A DNA stretch of 64,000 bases, taken from assembly GCA_018881555.1 (NCBI GenBank), contig JACAXG010000050.1, forward strand, positions 1,922,001 to 1,986,000. Direction: 5' to 3'. The position numbers were made by a program, and so were the translations under genes. This document shows, one piece after another, positions 1 to 12,319 of the stretch. The notes below the pieces were generated by a model, which did not search any database, was not told where the DNA came from, and saw nothing but the letters and a program-made list of their open reading frames with translations. How positions within the stretch are numbered: the stretch's first letter is position 1; every line of letters starts with the position of its first letter. The stretch comes from Amblyornis subalaris. Its lineage: Eukaryota; Chordata; Aves; Passeriformes; Ptilonorhynchidae.

Positions 1-120
1 CCTGTCAATAACAGAGAGATGGTCTGTGGTTCCCCTTAATTCCTCCACTGTCAGTTTGTTTGCTTCAGGCCAAACCCCCAATTATATAAGTTTAAGACCA
101 TGAACTGAGTTGGTCACGCA

Positions 121-236
121 ATGTTTTATGCTTTTAAACAACATCTATGCATTGTTTATGCACTTAAACATAAACATAAATGCATTAAATGTTAAATGCA
201 TTTAAACAATCCTGCAATGTTTAAATGCTACAGATG
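121..236. repeat. Degenerate A/T-rich internal repeat (ATGCATT / TTTAAAC words)
   Basis: The words ATGCATT, ATGCA and TTTAAAC or TTAAAC recur several times within about 115 bp, partly as palindromes (AATGCATT is self-complementary). The block looks like a locally expanded, decayed simple repeat. POU or homeodomain factors can bind ATGCAT-type words, but nothing else here argues for an enhancer. Confidence 0.45.
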
Positions 237-1368
237 TGTAAACAGAAATGGCATCTACTAGAATGAAAGATCTTCCAGACTGTCCAGTTAAAGTGAGGTT
301 TACACACAGTCTTGAAAGTGGAATAAGGATTTACTCTACGTGAACCCCTGGAAAATCACAAGTGCAGTGATAAAAACAGAAGTAGTATGGAACAACTCAA
401 GAAATTATGTTTTTCACACACACAATCAGTAACTAACAATTTTTAAACACAGAGCAATTTTCTACTTACTGTTCCTAATGTACTCTTTCCTGAATTGGGA
501 TCAGAATTGCTAATTTGATTATGATAACAGTGCGTCTCATTTCAGCAATGATGGTTTTATTGCTTGTCCCTTGCTATGGCTGCTCAGAACTGGAAAAAAT
601 CAGTGCAAGGAAAGTGTGAGGGTTTCAACAGACCCTCCCTCAACTCTCCCACAGGCAGAGCTTCCCTGCAGCCATACCTCCCGCAGTCAAGGGAATGCTC
701 CAGAAGGCTCCCTCAGCCGGGTGAGAATGTTACCATGCAGATGAGACAAAATTCTTACCCCTTGGCAGGGAGTTTTTGTGCTTTCAGGAGTGTGTAACTC
801 CATACTCTTTTGATGCATCTTTGTGAAACATCCCCACCCTTGATGCTTCAGCAAGCTCAAGGGCTGTTTTTCAGGNGCACCCAGCCTCTGCAGGAGTCAG
901 GAAGAAAAGGCTATCTCCCAGAATCCATCTTGGCTTTTCTGTGTCCAGCAGACACTATGGATTTCCAGTCCAAATGAACAGAAAGGGCTCAAAATTCATC
1001 TAATGCAATTTTTTTTAAGCTTTACTGAATTAGGGTTGCAACAAACTGCTCTGTGAAAGCCCTGACAGCTTCATGCACCTTTCCAGCAGCTCTCTGGCCA
1101 TGGGCTCCCTCCAGAAGCCACTGCCCGGCAGGGAGGATCAGGGCAGAACCCAGCCTGGCAGCCTGCCACAGACAGGGCTCACTGCCCAGTGTGCCCAGGA
1201 GCAGCAGTGTGCATCCCTGCTGCAGCCCACTGAGCATCCTCCTGGCTTAATGTCACCTAGGGCTGAAATGGAGAGGGCATGAAATACAGACATTACATTA
1301 AATACACTGTCTGACTGCGAGCCCCATTGTCTGGCTAAGGAAAACTCTGTACGTTGAATGATCAATGA

Positions 1369-1404
1369 ATTGGTCTTGGTAAGTGATTGGTTATGGACTA
1401 TTGG
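1369..1404 (-). promoter_or_regulatory. Cluster of three CCAAT boxes on the minus strand
   Basis: ATTGG, the reverse complement of CCAAT, occurs at 1369-1373, 1386-1390 and 1400-1404. NF-Y binds CCAAT and its sites are often clustered in promoters, but usually about 30 bp apart. The 14-17 bp spacing here is tight. No TATA box, CpG island or exon accompanies the cluster, so it may be chance in A/T-rich DNA. Confidence 0.25.
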
Positions 1405-2773
1405 TTATTAGTCTGCATAACAGTCCTGGGTGAATGAATCACGCCAGCATGTAAGAATTTGAGGCCCGACTGCTTTAAAAATACAGCTGCATTCAGGGAC
1501 CTGGTGACAAAATGGTTCCAATTTGTAGTGCCAACGGAACCTTAAGAATATCCTATAGGCAAGCACAAGCCCTAGGCTGTCTCATTTGTATTATTCCTTG
1601 TTCTACTTTCTCTTTCTTTTCAAATAAGGGACAATACAAAGAAAGAGAACTCAAAATCCAAGTCATGCTGTCAGGAAGAATAATAGACCTATTCTGTACA
1701 AAAATGCCTGTATTGTTGGTTTGTTTACTTCATCTGTTTCATGGCCATGCTGCTGTCAGAGCTCTGGAGACAAAGCCCCAGCTCTGAGCCTGTTTCTGGG
1801 TGCTGGGCAGGGAGATCTTTTCCCTCTGCTGCTATTACCAGGGTGGCAGCAGCAGTGCACTCCACCCACCCCCATAAGCAATGCTGAGGGCGGGAGCTGT
1901 GAGATAAATCCAACACATCCAGACTTCCCATCAAATCCAGCCCTACTACAAAGATCCAATATCTCGATAGTGCATGGGGATTTATAGGCAAAAAGCCTGT
2001 TAAGCATGCAAGGGAGTTAGGCATGGCTAGTACAGCTCTGCACATCTGTGAGAAGGCTTAAAGCTCAGGGTCTTTCACTGGAAGGGTGTCTCCAAAACTA
2101 TACTCTGCTTCATGTCACCCCAGTAATGACTAATACACTGTCGGAACATCTCCATTAGATTGATGACAAGGAGGGGATTTTAGAGAGTCCCAATTCAAAT
2201 AAATAACTCAACCAAAATAGTCTGTTCCCATACATATTGCAGCCACAAACTGCTAGGAACTTTCTCAAGAAAAAAATAGAGAATAACAGTACTACATAAA
2301 ATCTAAACAAGGAACAAAGTAAGAAAACAAAGGCAATGGGTAAAGGAAGGGGTAGATTGCAAAACCTACAAAAAAAGACTCAGCATGGTGGGGTGACATG
2401 CATATTAATGGATGTCTGGTTTTGTGTGTTCTGATCCCTTTTCATATCTATTTTTAAGCAGTTTTCTCAGTTTCTGGAATGATAATTAAAAAAAGAAAAT
2501 GTTCCAGTCGTGGGTTACCAAACTACAAGAAAAATAATTATATCTGACTGACAAGTTAAACCCCAGAATGGAGAAAGCAATATCCAAATCTCGGAAGAGC
2601 CTATGGAAGAAACAATCCTGCTACTTCATTCGGGCAATTTTTAAAGAAGACATTCTCATTCTAGTTAAGCAATCTGAGTTTCTTAAAGAAATAGCATCAT
2701 AGCAGACCACTTTGACTAAAACAGGAATACAGTTTCTTGAATTGCCAAGAAAAAGTCTAAATCTCACTCTCCA

Positions 2774-2806
2774 CCCCCCCAAGCANCCCCTGCCTCCCCC
2801 CCCCCC
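2774..2806 (-). repeat. C-run block, G-quadruplex-prone on the minus strand
   Basis: The plus strand has C-runs of 7 (2774-2780), 4 (2787-2790) and 11 (2796-2806) with short spacers and one N at 2786. On the minus strand these give enough G-tracts for a four-tract quadruplex, if the long run supplies two of them. Several Ns nearby (2786, 2852, 2940) may reflect sequencing trouble or polymorphism at the homopolymers. Confidence 0.6.
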
Positions 2807-3390
2807 AGCGCTGATGAATCAGCTGTGCTGCTGCCACATTTGTGGAACAACNTGTCAATAGAGTGGCTGGAGATGATCTCTCTGCAACACAGAGCCTAAC
2901 ACAGAGGAGCTGTAAACAAGGAAGGGACCCAAAACAAAANCACCAAACATTTTGATGGTAAATTCGATTTAGTTGAGCTAGCTTCATGCAACGTTAATTT
3001 AATTCAGTGTTACAAAAATATGCCCTCATGTGAAGTATTTTCAAATGCCTGCGACAATGTTAGTGTGAAAAATTCTTTAACTCATCCAGTTCATTCCAGA
3101 NGATGTTTCCTGCCAGCTACATTCACCACAAATGCTGTCTGGTAAATAGCAGCTGCAAAGGAAGGATAAGGATGCCAGGGTACACTCCAGTAAACATTCC
3201 TTCTCAGTGCCTCACTATATCCCGGGCCAAGCAAGCTAATATACATTCACAGCCATGTTCAAAAATCCTCAAACTTTGCTTTCTCAACTTCCCCGAAGGT
3301 GAGGACAGTAGATTAAGGGCATGCCCGTACTCAGTGCTGCCTTTGTGGAAAGGGCCTCAGGGCAGCCAGTGGGCTAGGGAGTTATTTTCC

Positions 3391-4075
3391 CGGCGTGGCT
3401 GTGGCTGTGGAGCCTCATGTGCCTGCAGCCGCACACCGGGGTGCGCACGCTCCCCTACCACCCATCCCAGGCTCTTCGGGATGTGCCCTGCCTTTTCGCG
3501 GGCAGCACTCAAGTGCTCAGGCTCAGGAATTAAACCGAGCTGTTCTCATGCCTCTTCTTGTTTGCTCACCTAGCCCATCTTGTTTTCTGAAGCCAACACC
3601 TTTCCCCACAGGCTGCCAGGCAGCAGGGAGGAAATAGGGGTGCGGGCCGTGATCTGCCACAGCCAAGCTGGCTCAGCACAAACCCCCTTGGCAGCGCCGG
3701 AGAGGCACCTATGAAGGATGAGGCTGCTATTGAGCAACACTTCCCCGAGATCTTGCCCGGAAGAGGCTCCCCAGGGAGAAAGGCTGGAGCCGGACAAGCC
3801 GTGATGACCGGTCTGGGAGACTACTGCAGGCGCCAAAAACCAGAGGGAGAGCCAGGGTTTCCAGGAGCCACACCTGCGGGGATAAACACACATGCAGGGC
3901 AGGCAGCTCTCCCGGGGGAGGAGATTGCTGCCCGCTGGCGTCACTGCCTCGCCGCCAGAGGTTATCAGTCTCGCAAGGGCACTAAGGAAACTGCCGGTGT
4001 GAATGGCCCTAATCTGCTTCTTCTGCGGCCCTGATAACCTGGGGAGCGGCCGGGCAAACAGGCGCTTGTCCAGCT
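3391..4075. promoter_or_regulatory. Weak CpG-rich island, candidate regulatory element
   Basis: By hand count there are about 32 CpG dinucleotides in about 685 bp, in two clusters (about 3391-3540 and 3640-4075), within sequence that is clearly GC-richer than its flanks. At an estimated GC near 60% this is about half the CpG number expected without depletion, so it is borderline as a CpG island. It holds no recognisable coding exon. Open frames crossing it on both strands (3103-3573 plus, 3570-3944 minus, 3711-4034 plus) are probably a by-product of GC content. An inverted GATA pair near its right end supports a regulatory reading. An unannotated promoter, an enhancer or an old GC-rich repeat are all possible. 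Confidence 0.45.
3959..4040. promoter_or_regulatory. Inverted pair of GATA motifs (10-bp perfect inverted repeat)
   Basis: AGGTTATCAG at 3959-3968 and its exact reverse complement CTGATAACCT at 4031-4040 are separated by 62 bp. Each arm contains TGATAA/TTATCA, a strong match to the WGATAR site of GATA-family zinc-finger factors. The pair sits inside the CpG-rich block. The arms are visible in the sequence; their use as GATA sites is inferred. Confidence 0.4.
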
Positions 4076-7000
4076 CAATAAGGAGTTGAGGGAAAACTGC
4101 CTTTCATCAGCACAGAGGATGCAAAAGAGCAGCATCTATCCATACCCCGATGCAAAGTTATTCTAGAGCTACAGCGACCAAGCACTTTATAGAACACTCG
4201 CTAAAAGTACAACTACAACCCCCATCCCCAGTGGTTTTAGCTGACCCCGACTTATGGAGGAGCCAGCTGAGGGGATGTTAACAGGCATGCAGTGCTATCC
4301 AGTAGCTCACACATTGCTACTGACTTTGTGCTGCTGAAACCTCCCCGCTTTCTCCCTGGTATCTCCAGTTATACAATTGTTTCCCAAGATGGCTGCGTGC
4401 CAATTGTTCGATTAACCAGGCAGTGAGCATGTTAGGAAAACTTGCCTGCAAAGAGAAGAGACAGAAAAGGTCAAGAGAAATCTCATCAGAAAGTTATATG
4501 ACAGCTTCTGTCACACAGAAGCAGACAGGTTGAAATGGTTAGAGGGTCTGGTCTATAACAGTAGCAAAGGAAAAAAAAAATTAAAACTTATAAAATTAAA
4601 AAGAATTAAAATTTTGTTGCTGCTCTCCTTGTCTTCTCCCATCTCTCCCCGAAAGAAAAAATGAGGGGACAAGAAGCAGACACATCAGCAAACACTTCGG
4701 AAGCTCACAGGGAGAAGAGCACACCAAACCTCATCACAGCATGGCTATAACCAAGTGAACTGCACAGGGGCCCAACAAATGGCAAAAATTGACTATTCCA
4801 ACTTGACAAACTTTTGCTTCAGAAAACCCTGGTATATCAAACCTAATGTTGAGTAAACCTTAGCTCCACCTTCCCAGCAGGTCTTGGAAAATAAATGGGA
4901 GGTGTCAAAATGAGACCCTATCATTGCTAGTACAGCACCAGTGCCTGTATGGGCTGAGGTATCCTGGTCATCAGTATTGCACTTCATTAACTCAGCCACC
5001 TACACTCATACAAAAGGAACCCATGCTCCATGGCTTAGAACTTTTTAGCACTGATGGTCATAGTCATCACTGGTACTGCTTGAATAGTACCTTATGACAG
5101 ATATTTTAAAAGCAATTGACAGCAGCCCTGGAAATAAGAGCAAACTTTCCCACATACAGCAAAACAAGGCTCTCATTGATAGGTACCAGGGGAAAGGAGA
5201 GGGGAAAATGTGGTGATATCGTCACATAAAATCAAATTACTTCTATGCTGCAAAACTTGCCAGATTTTTTTCTCTCTTTCTAGCCATCTCTCATATTTTA
5301 GGTTGAGGTGGTTGAACCTAGTAAGCATGCCATTTCTAGCCTGTCGCCTTTCCGATAGTTTACTATTACCTAAAATATAAAAGTCCAAACAGATCAAAAC
5401 AAAGAAAACACGGGTCAGGAGAGCTGAACAAAACTGAGAATGTGGGAGGAAAACAGTCCTGTGAGAAGCTGCTTCAGCGCTAGACAAATAAAATCCCCTT
5501 TCCCTGGATACAAAGACATAACTCTTATTTATGTGAATGGGAAACATGCTCATGCACTGAGGGGGGAATAACTTCCATAGATCAGTGGAACGACTGCACT
5601 GGAGATAGCTAAAACCAGACTACATGTGCAATGAATGTGAAAATCATTTCAGTCATCTGGGCTATGTAATTTTTCACAGATGCTTTTGGAGCNGGATGGA
5701 CTGTGTTGACTCTCTTTTCCCCAACATTTCTTCAATGTTTGCAAATTGCTTTCTGTGACCTGTAGGATGGTACTCCATAAAAATTTAGTCTGTTCCTTTC
5801 TGCCATCATCCCAAGTGTTCAAAGAGACCTCTGTAACCAGTTTTCCTTCCAGAAGAACTCTGCAAAATACCCTGCTCAGTTGCATGCAGACACCTGGCAG
5901 GCATTCAGTAGTATGTCCACACAGACTGTGGTACAACCACCTCTCAAGACATCTTCAAAAACCTCAAATTGCACACAACTTAACTCATCGTGCAAAAAGC
6001 TTTTTCCCGGGTACCTAAAAAATACACCCCCCACTGACTCAATATATAAAGATGCTCCTCTTGGTTGCCATAGACACCAAAATAAACCATCTCCCCCTCT
6101 GTAGAAGAGGACCACCATGAAAACAAAACAAGAAGCTCTTAATACTTTTCATTCAGCTGTCTCAGAGCATTTTGTAAGTCTGAGGCATTAAAAAAAGTAG
6201 AGAAAACATGCTATTCTTCATGAGCTACTGGTGTTTTAGAGTTTGTTAGCTGGAATTTAACCAACTGAATTCAGCTGGGGAGATTCTATGATTTTTTTTT
6301 TTTTTTCATTCCTGTTGTAACTCTTGTGCAGAATATCATGTCACACAATGTGCTAACTCTGGTTCTAGGGCACATAGTACCAAATAAAATAAAATCTAGC
6401 TATTTGGCATAAACCACTGAACCTGTCCAAACTTACATTTCTGAAAGTATTTCTGAAGGATAACTTTTTTTGTTTTGGCAGGCCTTACTCATGACTAGGA
6501 ATGGTCTGTCCTCTGAATGCAGCATAAACAGAAGTCTGAAATACATGCTGTTTTGCAGGTTATTTTGCAGGCTAATTGAGTAACCATGCACCCGAGTCTG
6601 ATACAGGACACACCTCTGTTGCCAGTTGATCTGGATCTGGTGTTGTACAGACCTGATCTTAATGGCATGGTAAGTAGGATGGCTGTTTGTGGGACCTCAG
6701 TGCTTGCACCCCTCATTCCAAAGCTCACTTTAATTTACCTCTGGAAGTTGCTTTTTTAGAGGCATGAAGCTACTTCTGGATGGTATCCAACAACATAGTG
6801 TTGAACAACCATAATCAGCATGGTTCNTAGCACTGAGAATAGCCCACACAGAAGAAACATGTCAGGGCTAGGCTCATNTTTGTATGCCATGGCCTCCCAA
6901 TTTTGTACAGGTTCTTCATGCACACTGAAAGCAGCTGGCAATCTAGACCTGTGCTTTTGGACTTCATGCAGCTGGGACTGTGATTCTTGGAGCATTTCTC

Positions 7001-10000
7001 TGATGGCAAGGATAGTTTAAACAGCCCTGGCTCCCCTTCTTCATTGGACATTGGTGCCTGCATCACTTCCCTCACTGTGCTCTGCCAAAGCCAACTATTT
7101 ATGCAGCTGTGTGGTGAAATATTTCAAGGAGCTGATCTGGGTGGGGAGAAAAGAAACCTGAAAAAAAATGCTGGGCTATTTNTCCATCCAGATCACTTCT
7201 GTGATCAGGTGCATCAGGAAGCCACATGAACACTTGTTGGCATAGCCTGGGGTGGGAAAGAGGAAAGAAAGAAGGCTGCTCTATGGGAGGTGTTATTCAA
7301 ACAGTGCTGCTCCTGGATGTGNAGCCAGAGCCAAAGCACTCTCCTATGTCCCTGAAAAGTAGCATTTGTGGGCACGGTTCAGATATTCATTAGTAATAGC
7401 TGGGCCCCCTTTTTAAACTTTCTTTCCTTCTCACGGGCGTGTGTGGGGAAACAGGCTCATGNGGTTCTGCTACAATGAAGTTAAAGCCTTGTAAAGATAG
7501 GTAAGCTGGGCATGATTTTTTTTAAGCTTGGTAATAGTGCCCTGTGGAAACAGGCCACGATTATGACCATGGCAGTCTCTAACTGGATCTTTAAGTGGCA
7601 AGTCCGCCACATGGATATTTTTTAAGGTCTTTGAAGTGAGANTGATCACTGTTGTTAAGACTAATCAGTTTCATATCTTCTGAACTCCAGCCATCAATGA
7701 GACAAAACAAGGTAAGCATTCCATATAAATCTGCAGGTAGCTGAAGAAGTCAAGTCTTACTCTGTGACCTGNCACAGTTTCTATTGATCTTAGTACACAA
7801 AACCAACTACATATAACAGACAAGCCTGATTCATTGCATTCCCTCCCCTTACTTCAGAAAACTGTCTTGTGTGTACTTGTGTATGGAAAAACTAGAGGCT
7901 GCTTAAGAAAGAAAAAAATCTTTCTCTCAACTCCAAAACTTCAGCTTCCAAATCACTGTTTTTTGTAATAACTAAAGCTTATCAGGAATAAATCTGTGAC
8001 TCCTGAGGTTAGCCAAGCTCTGAGAAGCATCATTTCAAACCTCTTCTCCTGCCACAGGGAATACTGCTGGTTAAAATTTCCCAGTATCTCCCTGAAGATC
8101 TCCCTGAGGTATCTCCCTGTGTCAATGACAGGAACTGTTAAAAGGACAGGTTGCTTTTCTTGTACAGTGTCCGAGGCCGCATGACCGAGTACAGCTGAAA
8201 CCCAAGCAGCAAAAAGAAAAGGTGGAAGTCTGAACTTCCGTTCAGGGATATGGAAACACACTTTATTCAAAGGAAGCAAAAGGTGTTGGACAGTCCAAAC
8301 ATTTTACAGCTAACTGAATCAGCTGCTCTCACCCTTTGCAACGTGCATCAGTTTTGCAGGTAGGAAAACTAAAAACTCACTTTCCTTCTACCACAGTTTA
8401 CAAACAGAAAACAAATCACAAGCACTCCAAGCCTCTGCTGGACCATTTTTAACTTAATTTTTTTTTTAAATCCAGAAACAATCACTAACATGCAAACACA
8501 ACATACAGAGAATTCATTGCCCTTCATGTTGGCTGTCTTCTCATTTAAAAATAAAATACTTCTCTCTAAATAAACCATCACTTCTACAACTATCTGTGAT
8601 TTGCAAAAAGCAAGCAGTGACCCTTGAAAATGTGCAGGACCTGGGCAGAAGACTTTATTGAACGCGGGGCTGCAGAGGGGCGTTTCATAGCCCTTGCAGC
8701 AGCAGCAGAACCCCCTGGCTTGCAGATGGTGAGTGGAGGGAGCATCACTTTTGGCTGAGCAGGGCCCCCTAGAGCACGGGTTCAGAACTGGGACAGAGGA
8801 ATAGCGCTGCCTGGAGATTCNGGCTCCCTGCTGCCGGCTGGTAATTCCTGCACCGGTTCACATCAACACGGTTTCTTGAAGTATTCAGCCGGATTTTAGA
8901 AATTGCCTTATTCACCCACACCACTCACCGCATTGAGTCTGCATTTTAGGATTTTTTTTCGGTCTTGTTTTGGTCCTAGCAAACATATGACCTCCACTAC
9001 ATCATCTTCCCAACTAAATCTTACTGGCTGAGTATTTCAAAGGTTGAAATTTTTCGTTACTTTAAACACCACCACCTTCTGATTTTCAAAGCTATTTTAA
9101 AAGAGCAGGAGGATGCTGCATATCACTTTTAACATGCACCTAGTGTTATCTGCAAGTGCCTGGTCCCCCAGTGACTTCATCTATTCCCATCTCTTGGCAA
9201 AAGAGGTTTTGCATAGGTGTGGTGAATTGGCTCCTACTGGTTTCTNTGCTACTTGCTGATGCTAGCAAAGAAGAGGTGGTCTGCAATGCATTTACCCTAG
9301 ACTGTGGACATCCCACTCTGAGATTTGTAGCTTGCACTCCCCAGTGTCCTACGGTGGCTTAAATTACTGTGTAAATGGCAGATTTCAGGGTTCTTTTTAG
9401 GAGTTTTGCACCTCCANATTACGTGTTTTCAAAGTCTTTGCAACAGCAATGGCTGAATTTTACCACTGATGCAACTTCTCATTTGTTTCATTTCAATGAA
9501 GCTGTCTTTCCCATGTAATCCCTATATTCCGTAACTACGGATTAGTAAAAATACCCCATATAATGAGAAATGTAATAAACCGAAAAGAGACAACCATATT
9601 CACCACTTGTTCTACACTCCCACTGTTGCTCTTGCCAGTGGACCTGGGCCAACAGTTTAGATAATGGAAAACATTTGCAAAGAGGTCGTCATATGTGAAG
9701 AATATTTAACTTTTCATATAATAGAATTCAGCAATATTTTCCTGACAGTGTGGGGCAGTGCTTCTCCAGTGAGGTTTTCTCTGGGTGCTTGCAAAACCTT
9801 ACGTGACTGACAGAAGATCTGCTGGCTTAGGAAACTGCTGCAGTGGCCAAGTTAGTCCACCGCCTTTTTGCACAACAGGTAGGAACAGCTGTTCCAAAGG
9901 GGACCTCTTTTGTTTCCTTAGGGATGTAACTTCCAGTCCCCAAAGAATAAACAGGAGTATCAGCCATTTCAAAAAGAAAACATGTTTTTTTCCTGTATTC

Positions 10001-11690
10001 CTTGCAGAATACCCTTATAAAATTATCTTACCAGATGAACTTTGACATGCAAAGAACAGCAGTAAATAATGATCCATACCAGGCGAAAGTGAAAAGCTGT
10101 ATTTTTTTTTTAACATTTTTAATTATTTTTTTTTAATTTAAGAGACACATCAGTCAAAATGTAAATTACTCTGTGGAATAATTACTGGCCTAAGAGTGGG
10201 CAAATACCTTCCCTGTACTTACATATCTTATACTTGAATCAAAGTGCAACCTGAGCTGTAAACTTCCTGTGTTTGGAGGCCTAACAAGAAAGCAGAGTAG
10301 ATTAACTGTAGGGATCAGGAAATGCTTTGATCCACACTTCAAGAGAAACCTAAAGCAAACATGCACTGCAGAGACCACTAATGCATGTAAAGATTTTGTT
10401 GTTGCTGATTCACTAACAATGTTAACTGTTATCAGGTGTCTAATATGATTAAGGTGAGTAACAAAGGGGTGAGAAGTCAGGTCAGATNAGGAAAAAGAAG
10501 AGGTTACAGACTACTTAGGTAAATTTCACGTTTTCAAACAGTCTAGTTCAGGTTGAAATTTACCCTAAGGAAGCCACAGAATTATCTGAAGCGATCTTGA
10601 TGTTATTAACACTGCAGTGGACCCTCCTGAGAGGAGGCTGACATTGCACAGACTGTGAAAAGGCAAACAGAGTGCCTCATTTCGGTGCCTTCCCTTTAGA
10701 CAGCACTTTATTATCCGTCCTTCTGTCATAAACTTTAAAATGTCACCAGTAATTCCTTTGAAAGCCCTCAAATTTAAATTCTCTTTGGGTTTGACAGCGT
10801 GAAAAAGATTACATCTCTTGCAGACCAGAGAAATTTTGGGTTTCTCAAAGCAGTANTTGCAATGATACTCACAGTAATGGTAATAGAGAGAATAAATGTA
10901 ACAGCTTCTACATGCATGCCCAAATGTACNTATATACTGAATTTTTAAAACTTGGTGCATTGCCAGGCAAGCAGAGATCTAAATTACAAGACTCTTGAAA
11001 CATTGCAGAATACAATAGAGTGTAGAATTATCACCTGAGCTCTTGACACTGATTTTTCCTTTATGTCGTGTGGTCTGTAATTGAATAAATGAAGAAAGCC
11101 TGTCTGACATCTGCCTCTAAGGTACTAACTTGCTTTCAAATAATTTGGCATAGCTGCTAACTAATAAAAACATATAGATATTAATCANTACACATCACTC
11201 CTTTCCCTTTAGAATGCTCAGATGATAGAAATCCTTCAAAAACTATAAATAAAATAAACATCTATTCTTGACGTTACTGCATGAAAAAAATAAGTACACA
11301 AAGAATACCTTGGAATAAAAGAAATGTTTCCCATTGAAAATGAGGATCTTATTTTTTCCTTCTGAAAAAAACCTTAATAATGAAAGCAGTGTTCTGGATA
11401 TGGATGTGGATATGAATTGATATACAGGCTATAGAAAGTTTTGGTGATGTGGTTAACAAAAAGTCATAATCTGGTCTATTATTCTTGTTCTTCTATGCTA
11501 CATTTGCCAGTCAAAACTAGAAAGCTACTCTTTATTATCAACTTTTTGAAAAGTTGAAAGAATGCATGTTGTTAGTACTGGCAAGGTTACCTTTGCAGGA
11601 AGAACTGCATCACTGGGGATGGTTACAAATAGAACTAAACATCATTCTTCAGCCACTCTAATGGTGATTCAACACACATGAAAGAAAAAT
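4076..11690. other. Non-coding stretch, no gene recognised
   Basis: This is A/T-rich sequence with homopolymer tracts, including a T15 run at 6292-6306. There is a slightly GC-richer patch at about 8630-8910 and a CTCF-like half match near 8766 that I judge too weak to call. Open frames reach 131 codons but are interrupted by Ns or overlap frames on the other strand, and none resembles a known protein. No transposon of the CR1/L3 kind is evident. Confidence 0.55.
8085..8122. repeat. Three imperfect tandem copies of an ATCTCCCTG unit
   Basis: The nonamer ATCTCCCTG occurs three times in under 40 bp, separated by short AG- or GT-containing linkers. It is a very short tandem array of no evident function. 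Confidence 0.6.
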
Positions 11691-11697
11691 TCCTTCA

Positions 11698-11722
11698 ACC
11701 AGCCAACCAACCAACCAACCAA
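11698..11722. repeat. (CCAA)n microsatellite
   Basis: About five to six CCAA units run in tandem, with one G-containing variant at the left end. It is likely length-polymorphic. A minus-strand open frame running into it (Trp-Leu-Val-Gly type repeats) is a by-product of the microsatellite. Confidence 0.85.
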
Positions 11723-11989
11723 GAAATAAAAGGCCCATAATAGTGCATAAAACCTGTAGTCTTGAAGCTGGATGTCCCGCTATGGTTACAAGTGTAGTAT
11801 AGAAATACCCATACACTGTTTATGTTACTTTGTTTTGCTGAATAGTAAANAAAATGTTTACAAACAAAACAAGATGCTGGAAAGTGCTGTGGTGTCAGTC
11901 CAACAAGACAATTACACATGTATTTAAGAATAAAAGTGTGGGTCATCTCAATTTATCTATTTNTGTTATTACAATTAAACTCAAATGCT

Positions 11990-12310
11990 GTATCCAGAAA
12001 GATTGGGCTCTAGTTATGTTAGAATAGGAAATAAGAGTCACTTGAGTATATGGTGTAACATTCTGAGCAAATCGGCTGGTGGATTTATCATGGCAGATTT
12101 ATCAGACATGCAACAGGCCCCTCACCACTGTGCCCTGGGCAGGGCTGGTGCAGCCAGATCGCTGCCACTAAATTTCTGTAAAGTTGATGTATTTTCCTCT
12201 GCGAAAGTTTCATTATCTAATCTAACAGATGACAAATGTATATTTCTCAGGGAGAAGGTAAGGAGACAGTGCCCTTCCCCGATCTTACAGATACCCAGTA
12301 ACACTAGTGG
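11990..12310. promoter_or_regulatory. Candidate conserved non-coding element
   Basis: This stretch has mixed, non-repetitive composition with several TTATC/GATA words (for example near 12085, 12095 and 12212) and a homeobox-like TAATC word. It has few low-complexity tracts compared with the flanks, a look typical of conserved enhancers. The judgement is visual, with no alignment. A 171-codon open frame (11985-12500, plus) covers the same interval, so a coding origin cannot be excluded, though I recognise no domain in it. Confidence 0.25.
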
Positions 12311-12319
12311 TGTGATGCC

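Larger units (their letters stand above)
1..3390. other. Non-coding stretch, no gene recognised
   Basis: I see no exon, RNA gene or interspersed repeat that I can name here. The sequence is A+T-rich with local GC-richer patches (about 1060-1260 and 1780-1900). The open frames are all under 110 codons, overlap each other on both strands and resemble no family I know. An internally repetitive block (121-236), a CCAAT cluster (1369-1404) and a C-run block (2774-2806) are listed separately. Confidence 0.6.

Noticed and set aside
6281..6306. GATTCTATGATT followed by poly-T, resembling a CR1 tail
   Set aside because: The sequence before it does not follow the CR1 3' UTR, so a single tail-like word is not enough.
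8698..8735. Possible exon ending in a GCAGATG/GTGAGT donor
   Set aside because: A strong donor word, but the acceptor is ordinary, the exon would be about 30 bp of CAG-rich sequence, and no frame or neighbouring exon supports it.
8755..8785. CTCF-like GCCCCCTAGAGC
   Set aside because: Two mismatches fall in the 12-base core and flanking positions fit poorly.
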